Origin: Gp6-AA45 sp035652075
Lineage (GTDB): Bacteria; Acidobacteriota; Vicinamibacteria; Vicinamibacterales; CAVVIG01
Assembly: GCA_035652075.1 (NCBI GenBank)
Contig: DASREL010000110.1
Location: forward strand, 62,001 to 126,000
Direction: 5' to 3'
Length of the DNA stretch: 64,000 bases
In this document: positions 43,061 through 52,487 of the stretch, in pieces
Layout: each line of letters begins with the position of its first letter
Numbering within the stretch: the stretch's first letter is position 1
Program-made: the position numbers and the translations under genes
The notes under the pieces: model-generated
Seen by the model: the letters and a program-made list of their open reading frames with translations, nothing else
What the model was told of the DNA's origin: nothing
Database searches by the model: none

Positions 43061-43756
43061 GTGCTCACCGTTTCTCACCTGACCAAACACTACGGACACG
43101 TCGCGGCGCTGAGCGACGTGTCTTTTTCCATCCGGCCGGGCGAGGTGCTCGGCCTCATCGGTCCAAACGGCTCCGGAAAGACCACACTCTTCGAATGCCT
43201 CGCCGGCGTCCAGCCGGCGGACGCGGGGATGCTGCTGCGTGACGGCGAGCCCGTGTCGGTCCGCGATCGATCGTCTGTCCTCTTCTATATGCCGGATGGC
43301 ATCGCGCCGTGGGCGCACCAAACGGTTGGCTGGGTGCTCCGGTACGCCGAAGGGTTTTTTGGCGGGCCGCCTCCCGGTGAATGGGCAGACGTATTCGAGC
43401 GTCTCGATCTCGAGTCGCTGGTCGACGTCCGCGTCGGCGAACTCTCGAAGGGCCAGCGCAAACGCGTGCTGCTCGCGATCGGACTCCTGACGCCGCAGCC
43501 GGTGCTGCTCGCCGACGAGCCGTTCGATGGACTCGATCTGCGCCAGACGCGCGAGGTCGGCGGCGCACTTCGACTGTACGCCGCGACCGGTCGCACGTTG
43601 TTTCTCTCGATCCATCAGATCTCAGACGCCGCGCGATTCTGCGATCGCTTCGTGCTGCTCAGCGAAGGGCGCGTGTGCGGCGAAGGCACGCTGGACGAGA
43701 TCACGGGCCGCGCGAAGACGAACACCCTCGAGGACGCCTTTCTTGCGCTCACGTAG
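43061..43756 (+). CDS. ABC transporter ATP-binding protein
   Basis: This 231-residue ATPase has Walker A GPNGSGKTTLFE (about 33-44), a signature LSKGQRKRVLL, Walker B VLLADEPFDGLD and the switch histidine LSIHQISDAARF. It energises the permease encoded next, whose start overlaps its last codons by 14 bp. The layout resembles GldA-type or Nat-type transporters. GTG start; TACATT about 9 bases upstream is a possible -10, giving a near-leaderless mRNA. Confidence 0.92.
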   Translation: MLTVSHLTKHYGHVAALSDVSFSIRPGEVLGLIGPNGSGKTTLFECLAGVQPADAGMLLRDGEPVSVRDRSSVLFYMPDGIAPWAHQTVGWVLRYAEGFFGGPPPGEWADVFERLDLESLVDVRVGELSKGQRKRVLLAIGLLTPQPVLLADEPFDGLDLRQTREVGGALRLYAATGRTLFLSIHQISDAARFCDRFVLLSEGRVCGEGTLDEITGRAKTNTLEDAFLALT

Positions 43757-45068
43757 ATCCGCCTTCTCGTGGCTGCTCGAGAAGGAAGTGCGCGAGCTCG
43801 TCGCGTCACGCTCGTGGTGGGTCATGCTGCTCGCGATCGGACCGCTCGTCGGCGTGTCGTTCATCAGCGCCGTGCGGACGTACGCCGAAGCGAGCGGACT
43901 GAACGGCACCGCCGCCGGGGTCGGCGAAGCGTTCTCGCCGCTCGTCGGTGTCTGGGCGCCGACGTTCAGCGCGTGCGAGTTGGCCGCGGCGTTCTTGCTG
44001 CCGTTCGTGGCGATCCGACTTGTGTCCGGCGATCGGCAGAACGGCGCGCTGAAACTGGAACTGCAGCATCCGATGTCGACCTTCGCGCGCATCGGCGCGA
44101 AGGCGCTCGTCCTCCTCGGCGCCTGGATTGCCGCCATCGTCGCGCCGTTTCTCGGCGTCGTGCTGTGGCGCGAGTACGGCGGCGCGATCTACCCGCCGGA
44201 ACTGATCGCAATCGTGCTCGGTCACATGCTCAACGCCGGGCTGACGGTGGCGCTGGCGGCGGCAACCGCGGGCGTGACCGAGCATCCGTCGACCGCCGCG
44301 ATCCTCACGCTGACCGTGACGGTCGGCACCTGGATCATCAACTTCGTCGCGGATGTGCAGGGCGGTGTCTGGGAAACGCTCGCCGGCTACACGCCGACCG
44401 CGATGGTTGCGGATTTTCAACACGGCCTCATCCGGCTGGACGCGGTGCTGGTTGCCGTGGCGCTGACGATCGCCGGATTGACGATTGCCGCGATCTGGAT
44501 GCGCCTCGGGGTCCCGATCGCTCGACGGACGTACGAAACCTCCGCGACCGCCGCGCTCGCAATCGCGATTTTGTTCAGCTGTTCGTTCGTCACCCCCAGC
44601 TGGGATCTTTCAGAGAATCGGATGAACTCATTTTCGGAAGCGGACGAGGCGGCGCTGAGGCAGATCCACGGACCGCTGCACATCGAAGTGCATCTCGCGC
44701 CCGAAGATCCGCGGCGCCCCGACCTCGACCGGCGCGCGCTATCGAAGCTGCGGCGCGTGCTGCCGAAGACGCAGGTGCAGTACCTCTCGGCCACGTCGAT
44801 CGGACTTTTCGAACAGACGAGCCCGCATTACGGCGAAATTTGGTATGACCTGAATGGGAAGCGCGCGATGACGCGTGCGGTTACGGCCGAGAGCGTGCTC
44901 GAAACGATCTACCAGCTCGCCGGCATCAACGCGCCGCGCGAAGCGGAAGACGAATTCCGCGGACACCCGCTCGCCGTGGCGCCGAAAGGCGCGGGCACAG
45001 TGTTCTATGGCATCTGGCCGGCAGCGGTCGTCGCCGCCGCATTTTTCGTTCGCAGGAGACGAACATGA
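43743..45068 (+). CDS. ABC-2 type permease with extra C-terminal GldG-like region
   Basis: About 441 residues from a TTG at 43743; GTG 43788 is an alternative. At least six TM helices lie in the first 300 residues (for example WWVMLLAIGPLVGVSFI, LVLLGAWIAAIVAPFLGVVL). After a further helix comes an extracytoplasmic portion (about 300-410, SWDLSENRMNSFSEADEAAL, IHGPLHIEVHLAPEDPRRPD) like GldG, and a last TM before the end. A GldF-GldG style fusion fits this order. It forms a transporter with 43061-43756. Its substrate is unknown. Confidence 0.8.
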   Translation: MRSRRSAFSWLLEKEVRELVASRSWWVMLLAIGPLVGVSFISAVRTYAEASGLNGTAAGVGEAFSPLVGVWAPTFSACELAAAFLLPFVAIRLVSGDRQNGALKLELQHPMSTFARIGAKALVLLGAWIAAIVAPFLGVVLWREYGGAIYPPELIAIVLGHMLNAGLTVALAAATAGVTEHPSTAAILTLTVTVGTWIINFVADVQGGVWETLAGYTPTAMVADFQHGLIRLDAVLVAVALTIAGLTIAAIWMRLGVPIARRTYETSATAALAIAILFSCSFVTPSWDLSENRMNSFSEADEAALRQIHGPLHIEVHLAPEDPRRPDLDRRALSKLRRVLPKTQVQYLSATSIGLFEQTSPHYGEIWYDLNGKRAMTRAVTAESVLETIYQLAGINAPREAEDEFRGHPLAVAPKGAGTVFYGIWPAAVVAAAFFVRRRRT

Positions 45069-45832
45069 AAGCACTCGCGATCCTCATGATGGCGACCGCG
45101 CTGACGGTCGACCTGAGCAAAGAGCAAGTCGGAAAACCTCCCACAACCTTCGAACCGATGGTCGGCACGTGGACCGTCGTCCAGGACGGCGGTGCGAAAG
45201 CGATCATGGTCGACGGCCGGCCGTGGGTCGCCAGCAAGGACAATCCGACCAAGCTGCTCGTGCAGAGCGCGCGCAAGTTGTATGGCACGTCGAACGAGGA
45301 GTTGATGGACAACGCGAAACAGTTCGCGTACTACCCAGTCGCGGTGCTCAAGCGCGTCGACAGTTTCACGAACGGCACGATCGCCGTGAAGTTCAAGACG
45401 GTCGCCGGCGACGTGGACCGTTGTTCAGGAATTCTGTTCAACGTCAAGCCGAACGGCGACTGGCTCGCCTTGCGCTACAACGACACGGAACACAACGTCA
45501 TCCTTTGGGAATTCCACAACGGCATTCGGCGTCCGCTGATCCGTCCGCGCGACGGCATTCTGCTGACTGCGCCCGGCGATCGCGAGAAATATCACGAGCT
45601 GAAACTCGACGTCGACGGCGCCAACATCACCGGCTTTCTCGATGGCGAGAAAGTGTTGACGTACGTGCTCGGCAGCGCGCCGCCGCCCGGGCGCAACAAC
45701 GCGCCACCGAGCCCGGATCTGCTGCCCGAAAACAATCCCGTCCTGCGTGCGCCGATCGCCGGCAAGGTCGGCCTCTGGTCGAAGACTGATTCCACGAGCT
45801 ATTTCAAAGACTACGTGGTGACGCCTAAGTGA
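45065..45832 (+). CDS. LamG/DUF1080-like beta-sandwich protein
   Basis: This 255-residue protein has a short hydrophobic leader and then a lectin-like jelly-roll pattern: FEPMVGTWTVVQDGGAKAIM, GTIAVKFKTVAGDVDRCSGI, GDWLALRYNDTEHNVILWEF and AGKVGLWSKTDSTSYFKDYV. The concluding strand typical of DUF1080/LamG domains supports a carbohydrate-binding fold. No catalytic residue is assigned. It overlaps the permease stop (ATGA) and ends with GTGA overlapping the receptor start, so it is part of one coupled operon. Confidence 0.75.
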   Translation: MKALAILMMATALTVDLSKEQVGKPPTTFEPMVGTWTVVQDGGAKAIMVDGRPWVASKDNPTKLLVQSARKLYGTSNEELMDNAKQFAYYPVAVLKRVDSFTNGTIAVKFKTVAGDVDRCSGILFNVKPNGDWLALRYNDTEHNVILWEFHNGIRRPLIRPRDGILLTAPGDREKYHELKLDVDGANITGFLDGEKVLTYVLGSAPPPGRNNAPPSPDLLPENNPVLRAPIAGKVGLWSKTDSTSYFKDYVVTPK

Positions 45833-48741
45833 ACAGACACGGCAGGATGAGCAAGAAAGGCCGGATGACAGGCGCGGCAGTGGCAAGAGCGTTGGCGCTG
45901 CTGCCCCTCCTGCCCTTCCTGCCCACTCAGTCCGCGTTTGCCCAATCGCCGAACACCTCGAGCGTGGTCGTCGTCGTGTCGGATCAGAGCGGCGCGATCG
46001 TGCCTGGCGCGCAGGTGACCATCATCAATAGCGAAACCGGCTTCTCGCGCGACGCGATCACAGGCGGCGACGGGTCGACGACGATCGCCGCGTTGCCTGT
46101 CGTCGGCCGGTACTCGATTACGGTGTCCAAGCCAGGATTCACGACCGAAACGGTGCAGAACATCGTAGTGCGCGCTGCCGAAACGGCGTCGGTGCGCGTC
46201 CGTCTGACGGCCAGCGGCGGCACGAGTGATGTCACGGTCTACGGCACCGTCAGCGGCGTGCGCGCCGACCCGGAACTCGGTCAGCGTCTCGATGCACAAC
46301 AGATCGAGCAAGTGCCGCTGCTTGGGCGAAAAATATCGGCACTGCCGCTGTTGAATGCGGCATTCCGATCGGCCAAAGGCACGGGAGACCTCTTTCTCAA
46401 TTCCGTCTATTTCGTCACGGGCGCGGGCGGACGCCGCGAAGCAGATTTCGTCGTGGACGGCGCCTCGGGCGACGAACCGTGGGGACGCCAGACGATGTTC
46501 TCGACGATTCCGGTGAGCGCGGTGCAGGAGATGACGGTGATGTCGCGCGCGTTTTCGTCCGAGTTCGGCTGGACGTCGAGCGCCGCCGTCAACGTCGTCA
46601 CGAAAGCGGGGACGAACGAGACGCATGGCGAAGCGCTGTTTCTCGGGCGACCGGGCCGGTTGCAGCCGACGACGTTCTCATCCGGTGATCAAAGCGTCGC
46701 CCCGCCCGATATCCCCGACGCTGTCGCGCAAGGATCGTTCGCCATCGGCGGGGCGTTCGTGAAAGATCGGACGCAGTACTTTGTCGCCGGCGATGGCACA
46801 TGGCAGGAGCGAACGGCCTCGATCACCTCGCCGCTGTCGCCTGCGGCATCGTTCGTCGGCAACTACCGTCAGGCGCTCGTGGATGCGCGCATCGATCACG
46901 CGATCACGGCGTCGAACGCGCTGATGGCGCGGTTCAACCTCGATCGTTTCTACGACACCAATCCACAGGACGCGGTGTCCGGCAACGTGCTGCCGAGCGC
47001 CGGCCGGCAGTTCACGCGACATGCGTACTCCGGCCAGGTGAACGAGACCGCGGTGGTTTCCTCCTCGATGCTCAACGAAGCGCGGTTCGAATTTCAGAAT
47101 GCGGATCCGGTGACGGCATTCGATCCGCTCGCGCCGTCGACACAGTTGACGCGCGCCGGTTCGGCGCCGTTCACGGCCGGCGAGTCGCGCTTCGCGCACG
47201 TGTTCAGCCGCGTCACGAACCTGTCCGACACGTTGTCGTGGACGAGGAACCGACACTACGTGCGTCTCGGAGGCAGCGTCGGCAGGAACACCTCCGGGGG
47301 CGACGGCACCGAATTCGGCAGCGCGTTCGCGCTCGGGCAGTTCACGCTGAACGCGACGTCGACGCGATCGCTCGATCAGCTGACGATCGCCGACGTGCAG
47401 CGGTACCAACAGAGCTTCAATTTCGGCGCCGGCACGTATGAGCTCAGTCAGTGGATCGTCAACGTGTTCGCACAGGACAGCTTTCGCGTCCGCGATGATG
47501 TGACACTCGACCTTGGCCTGCGGTACGACCGCCAGACGTTCAGCGACGGCACCACGAATTTCGCGCCGCGGCTTGGGTTTGGCTGGAATCCGGCCGGCGA
47601 TGCGAAGACGTCGGTTCGTGGCGGCTACGGCCTCTACTACACGATGCTGCGCGCCAACACCGACGCAACCTTCGAGCTCGGTGGCCCACTGGGCATCTTC
47701 ACCTACACAGCCACGGCCGGACAGACGGGATTTCCGACGTGCCTGTCGTGCACGCCCGTCGCGTTCGACCAGAATGCTGCGCGCAGCACGCTGCCGGCGC
47801 GCAACATCACCATCCGTCCAGGGATGGCGTCGTTCTACTCGCAGTTCTTCGACGTCTCGAAGCTGCCCGGCTACGACAGCGCGACGTTCGTGAACCCGAA
47901 GAGCCAGGTCGCCTCGATCGGCTTTGAGAGAGAGATCGCACCGCGCCTGTTCTTCTCGGCCGACTACGTGAAACAACACTGGACGGACCTCGACCGCACC
48001 GTCGATCTCAACGCCCCGTCGCTCTTCGTTCGGACGGCGCCAGGGCAGGTGCGATCGACGGCTGCCGCGGACGCCACGCGGCCGATCGTTCCGGTCAACG
48101 GCGGCTTTCGCCAAATCAATGTGGTTGAAAATCTTGGCGTCGCCGACTACGACGGGTTGCAGACGATGATCCGGTGGCAGAGCGAGCGTGCGTTCGTGTC
48201 GGTGAGCTACACGCTGTCGAAGGCGACGAACACGACCGAGCCGAACGGCAACGCCGCAGGTCCCAACGATTTCAATCAGCTCGGCGAGGAAGAGCGCGGA
48301 CCGAGCATCCTCGATCAACGGCACCGTGGGGTCGTCACGGCAGCGTACCGATTCCCGATGAACTTCAGCGCCGGGACGATGACCTCGTTGGCGTCGGCGA
48401 GGCCGTACAACGCGACGACTGGCGTTGACAACAACGGCGATGGTGTCAACAACGATCGTCCGGTCATCGACGGCGCGGTCGCCGCGCGCTATTCGTTCCG
48501 CGGCACGCCCATCGATGATGTGGCGCTCTTTGCGGAAGAGCGGCTGGCGATTGCGAGCGGACGCTCGATCACGCTGCGCCTCGAAGCGTTTAACGTGCTC
48601 AATCGCGGCAACATCCTTGGCCGAAACGGTACGTACGGCGACACCGCGGCTCCGCTGGCGACATTTGGCTCGGCGCTCGGCGGTCTGGCCAACGTCGATC
48701 CGGCTCGGATGATCCAGTTTCAGGTACGATTCAACTTCTAA
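45829..48741 (+). CDS. Oar-like TonB-dependent receptor with carboxypeptidase regulatory-like domain
   Basis: This 970-residue protein has a leader with a leucine/proline core (LALLPLLPFLPTQSAFA), a CarboxypepD regulatory-like domain (about 43-125, SDQSGAIVPGAQVTIINSET), a plug region (GGRREADFVVDGASGDE) and a long barrel ending in an aromatic C-terminus (MIQFQVRFNF). It should import or export large substrates across the outer membrane. The GTG start overlaps the previous stop (GTGA); ATG 45847 is an alternative. The first codons and signal core are made of a short-unit DNA repeat. The downstream ferric-reductase-like gene suggests iron or haem uptake, as inference. Confidence 0.88.
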   Translation: MNRHGRMSKKGRMTGAAVARALALLPLLPFLPTQSAFAQSPNTSSVVVVVSDQSGAIVPGAQVTIINSETGFSRDAITGGDGSTTIAALPVVGRYSITVSKPGFTTETVQNIVVRAAETASVRVRLTASGGTSDVTVYGTVSGVRADPELGQRLDAQQIEQVPLLGRKISALPLLNAAFRSAKGTGDLFLNSVYFVTGAGGRREADFVVDGASGDEPWGRQTMFSTIPVSAVQEMTVMSRAFSSEFGWTSSAAVNVVTKAGTNETHGEALFLGRPGRLQPTTFSSGDQSVAPPDIPDAVAQGSFAIGGAFVKDRTQYFVAGDGTWQERTASITSPLSPAASFVGNYRQALVDARIDHAITASNALMARFNLDRFYDTNPQDAVSGNVLPSAGRQFTRHAYSGQVNETAVVSSSMLNEARFEFQNADPVTAFDPLAPSTQLTRAGSAPFTAGESRFAHVFSRVTNLSDTLSWTRNRHYVRLGGSVGRNTSGGDGTEFGSAFALGQFTLNATSTRSLDQLTIADVQRYQQSFNFGAGTYELSQWIVNVFAQDSFRVRDDVTLDLGLRYDRQTFSDGTTNFAPRLGFGWNPAGDAKTSVRGGYGLYYTMLRANTDATFELGGPLGIFTYTATAGQTGFPTCLSCTPVAFDQNAARSTLPARNITIRPGMASFYSQFFDVSKLPGYDSATFVNPKSQVASIGFEREIAPRLFFSADYVKQHWTDLDRTVDLNAPSLFVRTAPGQVRSTAAADATRPIVPVNGGFRQINVVENLGVADYDGLQTMIRWQSERAFVSVSYTLSKATNTTEPNGNAAGPNDFNQLGEEERGPSILDQRHRGVVTAAYRFPMNFSAGTMTSLASARPYNATTGVDNNGDGVNNDRPVIDGAVAARYSFRGTPIDDVALFAEERLAIASGRSITLRLEAFNVLNRGNILGRNGTYGDTAAPLATFGSALGGLANVDPARMIQFQVRFNF
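45841..45924. repeat. inverted GGCAGGA/TCCTGCC units inside the receptor leader codons
   Basis: GGCAGGATGAGCAAGAAAGG (45841-45860) and the opposite-sense CTGCCCCTCCTGCCCTTCCTGCCC (45901-45924, given here as units CTGCCC) flank the signal-peptide codons. The second block encodes the hydrophobic core LPLLPFLP. Same family as 13479-13513 and 40353-40395. Confidence 0.55.
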
Positions 48742-48744
48742 CGC

Positions 48745-49332
48745 GTGCCTACCGCGGTTGACGTCTCATCCGTCGTCGGGCTGATTGCGGTCGGTATCTT
48801 CACCGCGCAGATCCTGCTGGGCCTGCTGCTGTCAGTGGGCTACAACCCGCTCCGCCAATGGCCGCGGCAGCGCCTCAAGCTCTTCACGTTCCACAATTGG
48901 CTGGGATACATCGGGCTGGCGACTGCGGCGACCCACGCCCTGTCGCTGTTGCTGGTTCAAGCCAAAAGCGGTGGTCGCCTGTTCCGCGTCTTCGATCTGC
49001 TCGTGCCGATCTGGTCGCCCATCCAACCGCTCCCGAACACCCTCGGTGCGATCGCCTTCTATCTCGTCACCTTCGTCGTCCTGACCTCGTACTTCCGCCG
49101 CGCGTTTCGACATCACACATGGAAGCTGCTGCATTACACCGCCTACGCGGCAGCGGCGGTCTTCTTCGTCCACGGTGTGATCGCGGATCCGAACCTGCAG
49201 AACCTGCCGATCGATTACATCGACGGCGAGAAAGTGTACGTCGAGGCGTGCGCGCTCGTGATTGTGGTGGCGACGGTGATCCGCGTTAAGTGGCGCCGAG
49301 GTCTGCGCGGCCGTCTCGCGACAACGCGCTGA
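48745..49332 (+). CDS. ferric reductase-like/cytochrome b561-like membrane protein
   Basis: This 195-residue protein has about five TM helices. Histidines that could bind haem lie in FTFHNWLGYIGL, ATAATHALSLLL, FRHHTWKLLHYTAYA and FFVHGVIA. This is the ferric reductase-like transmembrane domain without a flavin domain. It probably passes electrons across the membrane, perhaps to reduce ferric iron taken up by the receptor that ends 3 bp upstream. GTG start. Its 3' end overlaps the symporter gene on the other strand by 47 bp. Confidence 0.82.
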   Translation: MPTAVDVSSVVGLIAVGIFTAQILLGLLLSVGYNPLRQWPRQRLKLFTFHNWLGYIGLATAATHALSLLLVQAKSGGRLFRVFDLLVPIWSPIQPLPNTLGAIAFYLVTFVVLTSYFRRAFRHHTWKLLHYTAYAAAAVFFVHGVIADPNLQNLPIDYIDGEKVYVEACALVIVVATVIRVKWRRGLRGRLATTR

Positions 49333-50953
49333 CCAACAAACCGGCGGTCACACACACAACGGTTCCGATCAGGTTGTACCAGAGGTACGACAGCCACGGC
49401 ATCGTCAGCGCTGACGAGATGACGGCAATCATGCCGGCAATCAATCCGTAGAATGCGCCGGTCGCGGTCGCGCGTTTGAATACGATGGCGAGGATGAAGA
49501 CGCCGAGGAGCGACCCGTAGACATACGAGCCGTACTTGTTGACGACTTCGATCAACGATCCCTGATTCGCGGCCTGCATCGCGACGACGCACGCGAACAG
49601 ACCCCAGAAGATCGTCGCCACTTTCGAGATCGCGAGGTAGTGCGATTCGGTGGCCGTCTTGTTGAAGTGCCGGCGGTAGAAATCGATGATCGACGCGGTT
49701 GCCAGCGAGTTGAGCTCGCCGCCGCTCGACGACATCGCCGCGGCAAAGATCGCCGCGATCATCAGGCCCACGAGACCGATCGGCATCTGCGTCGTGATGA
49801 ACGTCGGAAACACATAGTTCGCGTCGTTGTAGCCGCTGTCCCCGCTCACCTGCCGCACGAACGTCGTCGCGCGCGCGCGGACGTCGCGCACCTTCGCATC
49901 GCTGGCGAGAAAGGCGGCGCGATCGCCGTGTGAGGCCGCGTCCTTGCGCGTCGCGATCGCGGCGTCGAATTCCTGCTGCAGCGCCGCGTACTGCGACGCC
50001 TGCGGTCCGGCCGCGATGCGATCGTCGTACGTGTGGTTGAAGAGCATCGGCGGCGTCTGGAACAGATAGAACACGAAGACGAGGACACCGGTCGACAACA
50101 CCAGCAACTGCAGCGGAATCTTGACGTAGGCCGACATCAGCAGCGACTTCCGCGACTCGTCTTCGGATCGCGCGGTGAGGTACCGCTGCACCTGGCTTTG
50201 ATCGCAGCCGAAGTACGACAGCATCAGGAACAGCCCGCCGAGGATGCCCGACCAGAACGTGTAAGTCTCGTGCAGGTCGACTTTGAAATCGACCGCCTGC
50301 AGCCGCCCGGTGGCGCCCGCCAGATGCAGCGCCTCGCCAAAGCTCACGTTCTTCAGAATCCCGAACAGCAGGATCGCGATCGCCGCGAACATCCCGCCGA
50401 CGACGATGAACATCTGTTTGACGTCCGTCCAGGCGACCGCCTGCACGCCGCCAAGTGTCGTGTAGACGATCATCGGCACGCAGATCGCGAGCACCGTCAC
50501 CGGCAGCGTCCACCCGAGGATCGACGACATCACCACGGCGGGCGCCGCGAGCGTCACGCCGAGTGACGCCGCGCGTCCGACGAGAAACAACATCGACGCG
50601 AGCGAGCGCGTGCGCACGTCGAAACGCTGCTCGAGGTATTCGTACGCGGTGTAGACACGGGCGCGTGTGAAGAACGGGACGACGGTCAGTGAAAGGATGA
50701 CCATCGCGAGCGGGAGACCGAAGTACAGCTGCACGAAGCGAAGACCGGTGAGGTACCCGAGCCCGGTCGTCGCGACGATCGTGACGGCGCTCATCTGCGT
50801 CGCCATCACCGATAATCCTGCGACCCACCACGGCAGCGACCGGTTCGCCAGGAAGTAACCGTCGACTTCGTTGGTACGCTTCGACCGCCGCAAACCGTCG
50901 ACGACGATCCACGTGATGTAGGCGATGACGACCGCCCAGTCGAACGCGCGCAT
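49286..50953 (-). CDS. sodium:solute symporter (SSS family)
   Basis: This 555-residue protein has about 13 TM helices. The N-terminus AVVIAYITWIVVDGLRRSKR and the family segment GLSVMATQMSAVTIVATTGLG (sodium-site region, helix 2) are clear, as is GIMIAAIFAAAMSSSGGELN-like sequence in helix 8-9. A charged periplasmic insert (about 300-360) is larger than usual. Substrate not predictable. Its ATG overlaps the stop of the tiny membrane peptide at 50953-51036 (TGATG). The two may act together. Confidence 0.9.
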   Translation of the reverse strand: MRAFDWAVVIAYITWIVVDGLRRSKRTNEVDGYFLANRSLPWWVAGLSVMATQMSAVTIVATTGLGYLTGLRFVQLYFGLPLAMVILSLTVVPFFTRARVYTAYEYLEQRFDVRTRSLASMLFLVGRAASLGVTLAAPAVVMSSILGWTLPVTVLAICVPMIVYTTLGGVQAVAWTDVKQMFIVVGGMFAAIAILLFGILKNVSFGEALHLAGATGRLQAVDFKVDLHETYTFWSGILGGLFLMLSYFGCDQSQVQRYLTARSEDESRKSLLMSAYVKIPLQLLVLSTGVLVFVFYLFQTPPMLFNHTYDDRIAAGPQASQYAALQQEFDAAIATRKDAASHGDRAAFLASDAKVRDVRARATTFVRQVSGDSGYNDANYVFPTFITTQMPIGLVGLMIAAIFAAAMSSSGGELNSLATASIIDFYRRHFNKTATESHYLAISKVATIFWGLFACVVAMQAANQGSLIEVVNKYGSYVYGSLLGVFILAIVFKRATATGAFYGLIAGMIAVISSALTMPWLSYLWYNLIGTVVCVTAGLLVSALSRDGRADLGAT

Positions 50954-51036
50954 CAGCTGTAAATGCGGCCGACGACCCAGAGCAGCGTGATGATGACCAC
51001 TTCGAGGACGATCACGCGGACGTATGTCCGCGTCAC
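50953..51036 (-). CDS. 27-residue single-helix membrane peptide, coupled to argH and the symporter
   Basis: The frame starts with GTG at 51036 and reads MTRTYVRVIVLEVVIITLLW then VVGRIYS. It has a positively charged N-terminus and one TM helix. Its start overlaps the argH stop (GTGA) and its stop overlaps the symporter ATG (TGATG). Perfect overlaps at both ends are hard to explain unless it is translated. A small accessory subunit of the sodium:solute symporter is the likely role, as inference; no family name recalled. Confidence 0.75.
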   Translation of the reverse strand: MTRTYVRVIVLEVVIITLLWVVGRIYS

Positions 51037-52487
51037 AGTGCGGCGCTCCGCGCGGCCAGATTCCGCTCCGCGCCGGACAACGCGTTCGTTCTGTCCCGTG
51101 CCCACGTTTCGTCGTCCGCGAGTTGGCGCCGTGACGCGGCGATGGCGTCGGCCGTCTCCTCCGGCGCCGGTCCCCCGAAGGTCCGCCGCACCTCGACGAA
51201 ATGACGCGCGCTCAAAATCTTCGCGAGCTGCGTCTCGTCGTAGCTGAGCGGCGTACCGAGCAGATCGGCCGAAGCCTTCGCGAGCGTCCACGACAACGAC
51301 ACGCTCGGATCCTTTTCGCGTTCGCGCATCATCCGGTTGGCGATCGCGTGCGCCGTGCGGAACGGCAGCCCGTGGGCGCGGACGAGCTCGTCGGCCAGCT
51401 CCGTCAACGTCGTCCACCCCTCGGCCGCGCGTGCTTCGAGCCGCTTTGCGTCGAACGTCGCCGTTCCCATTGCGGCCGCGACGAGCTTCACCGACCGCGT
51501 CGCATCGCGAAACATCGAGAAGACGAGCGGCTGCAGATCGTCCTCGGTGTCGACGATGTCGCCGAACGGCGTGTTGTGAACGGCGGTCACGATCGCCTGC
51601 GCCTGGCCGAGCGCTTTGCTGCCGATCGCCCGCGCGTGCTCGATCGCCACCGGATTGCGCTTCTGCGGCATGATGCTGCTGCCCTGCACGTAGCCGTCGC
51701 CGAACCCGACGTAGCTGAACTCGGCAGTGCTCCAGAGCAACAGGTCCTGCACGAATCGGCCGTGGCCGGTCAGCAGCACCTGCGACGCGGCGGCGCTCTC
51801 GAGCAGGTAGTCGACCGTCGCGATGCTGCCATACGTGTTTCGCGTCGGTCCGCTGAAGCCGAGCAGCTCGGACGTCGTGTTCCGGTCGATCGGAAATCCG
51901 GTGCCCGTGATCGCGCACGCGCCGAGCGGATTCACGTTCGTCCGTGTATACGCGCCTTGCAGCCGAATCGCGTCCCGTTCGAGCTGCTCGATCACGGCCA
52001 GCAGGTAGTGCGCCACCGTCGACGGCTGCGCCCGCTGCGTGTGCGTGTGGACGGCCAGGATCGTCTCGCGGTGCCGTTCGGCGACATCGAGCAGCGACGC
52101 GCGCAGCATCAACGTCGCCGTCAAGAGTCCGAGGATGAACTCCCGCTGCCGCATGCGGTACATCGTCATGTCGATGTCGTTTCGCGAGCGCGCGGTGTGC
52201 AAGCGGCCGGCGACGTCATCGCCGCAGGCGGCGACGACGAGACGTTCGACGTAGAAGAACAGATCCTCGTAGCTGCCGTCGTATTTCGTGTCGCGGATGT
52301 CGTCCAGCGAAATCGCGTCGAGCGCCGTTCGGATCGTCCGCGCGTCCTCGACCGCGACGATCTTCTGCTCGGTCAGCATGACGAGGTGCGCGTAGTGAAT
52401 CGCCATCAACGGCGAGAGGAACAGCGCTTTGGCGTCTTCGAAGTTTTCGTTGAGAACGTAGGTGACGTACTCCGGGGCGAATTTCAC
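51033..52487 (-). CDS. argH: argininosuccinate lyase
   Basis: This 484-residue enzyme splits argininosuccinate into arginine and fumarate. The fumarase superfamily signature GSSIMPQKRNPVAIEHARAI is near residues 270-289, with GRLHTARSRNDIDMTMYR and TGTGFPIDRNTTSELLG earlier. It begins with GTG at 52487, overlapping the TGA of the extended rhodanese frame (GTGA). The N-terminus lacks the usual LWGGRF start, so a divergent family member is possible. No other arginine genes lie close by, and its operon partners are a rhodanese and a symporter. Confidence 0.88.
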   Translation of the reverse strand: MKFAPEYVTYVLNENFEDAKALFLSPLMAIHYAHLVMLTEQKIVAVEDARTIRTALDAISLDDIRDTKYDGSYEDLFFYVERLVVAACGDDVAGRLHTARSRNDIDMTMYRMRQREFILGLLTATLMLRASLLDVAERHRETILAVHTHTQRAQPSTVAHYLLAVIEQLERDAIRLQGAYTRTNVNPLGACAITGTGFPIDRNTTSELLGFSGPTRNTYGSIATVDYLLESAAASQVLLTGHGRFVQDLLLWSTAEFSYVGFGDGYVQGSSIMPQKRNPVAIEHARAIGSKALGQAQAIVTAVHNTPFGDIVDTEDDLQPLVFSMFRDATRSVKLVAAAMGTATFDAKRLEARAAEGWTTLTELADELVRAHGLPFRTAHAIANRMMREREKDPSVSLSWTLAKASADLLGTPLSYDETQLAKILSARHFVEVRRTFGGPAPEETADAIAASRRQLADDETWARDRTNALSGAERNLAARSAAL

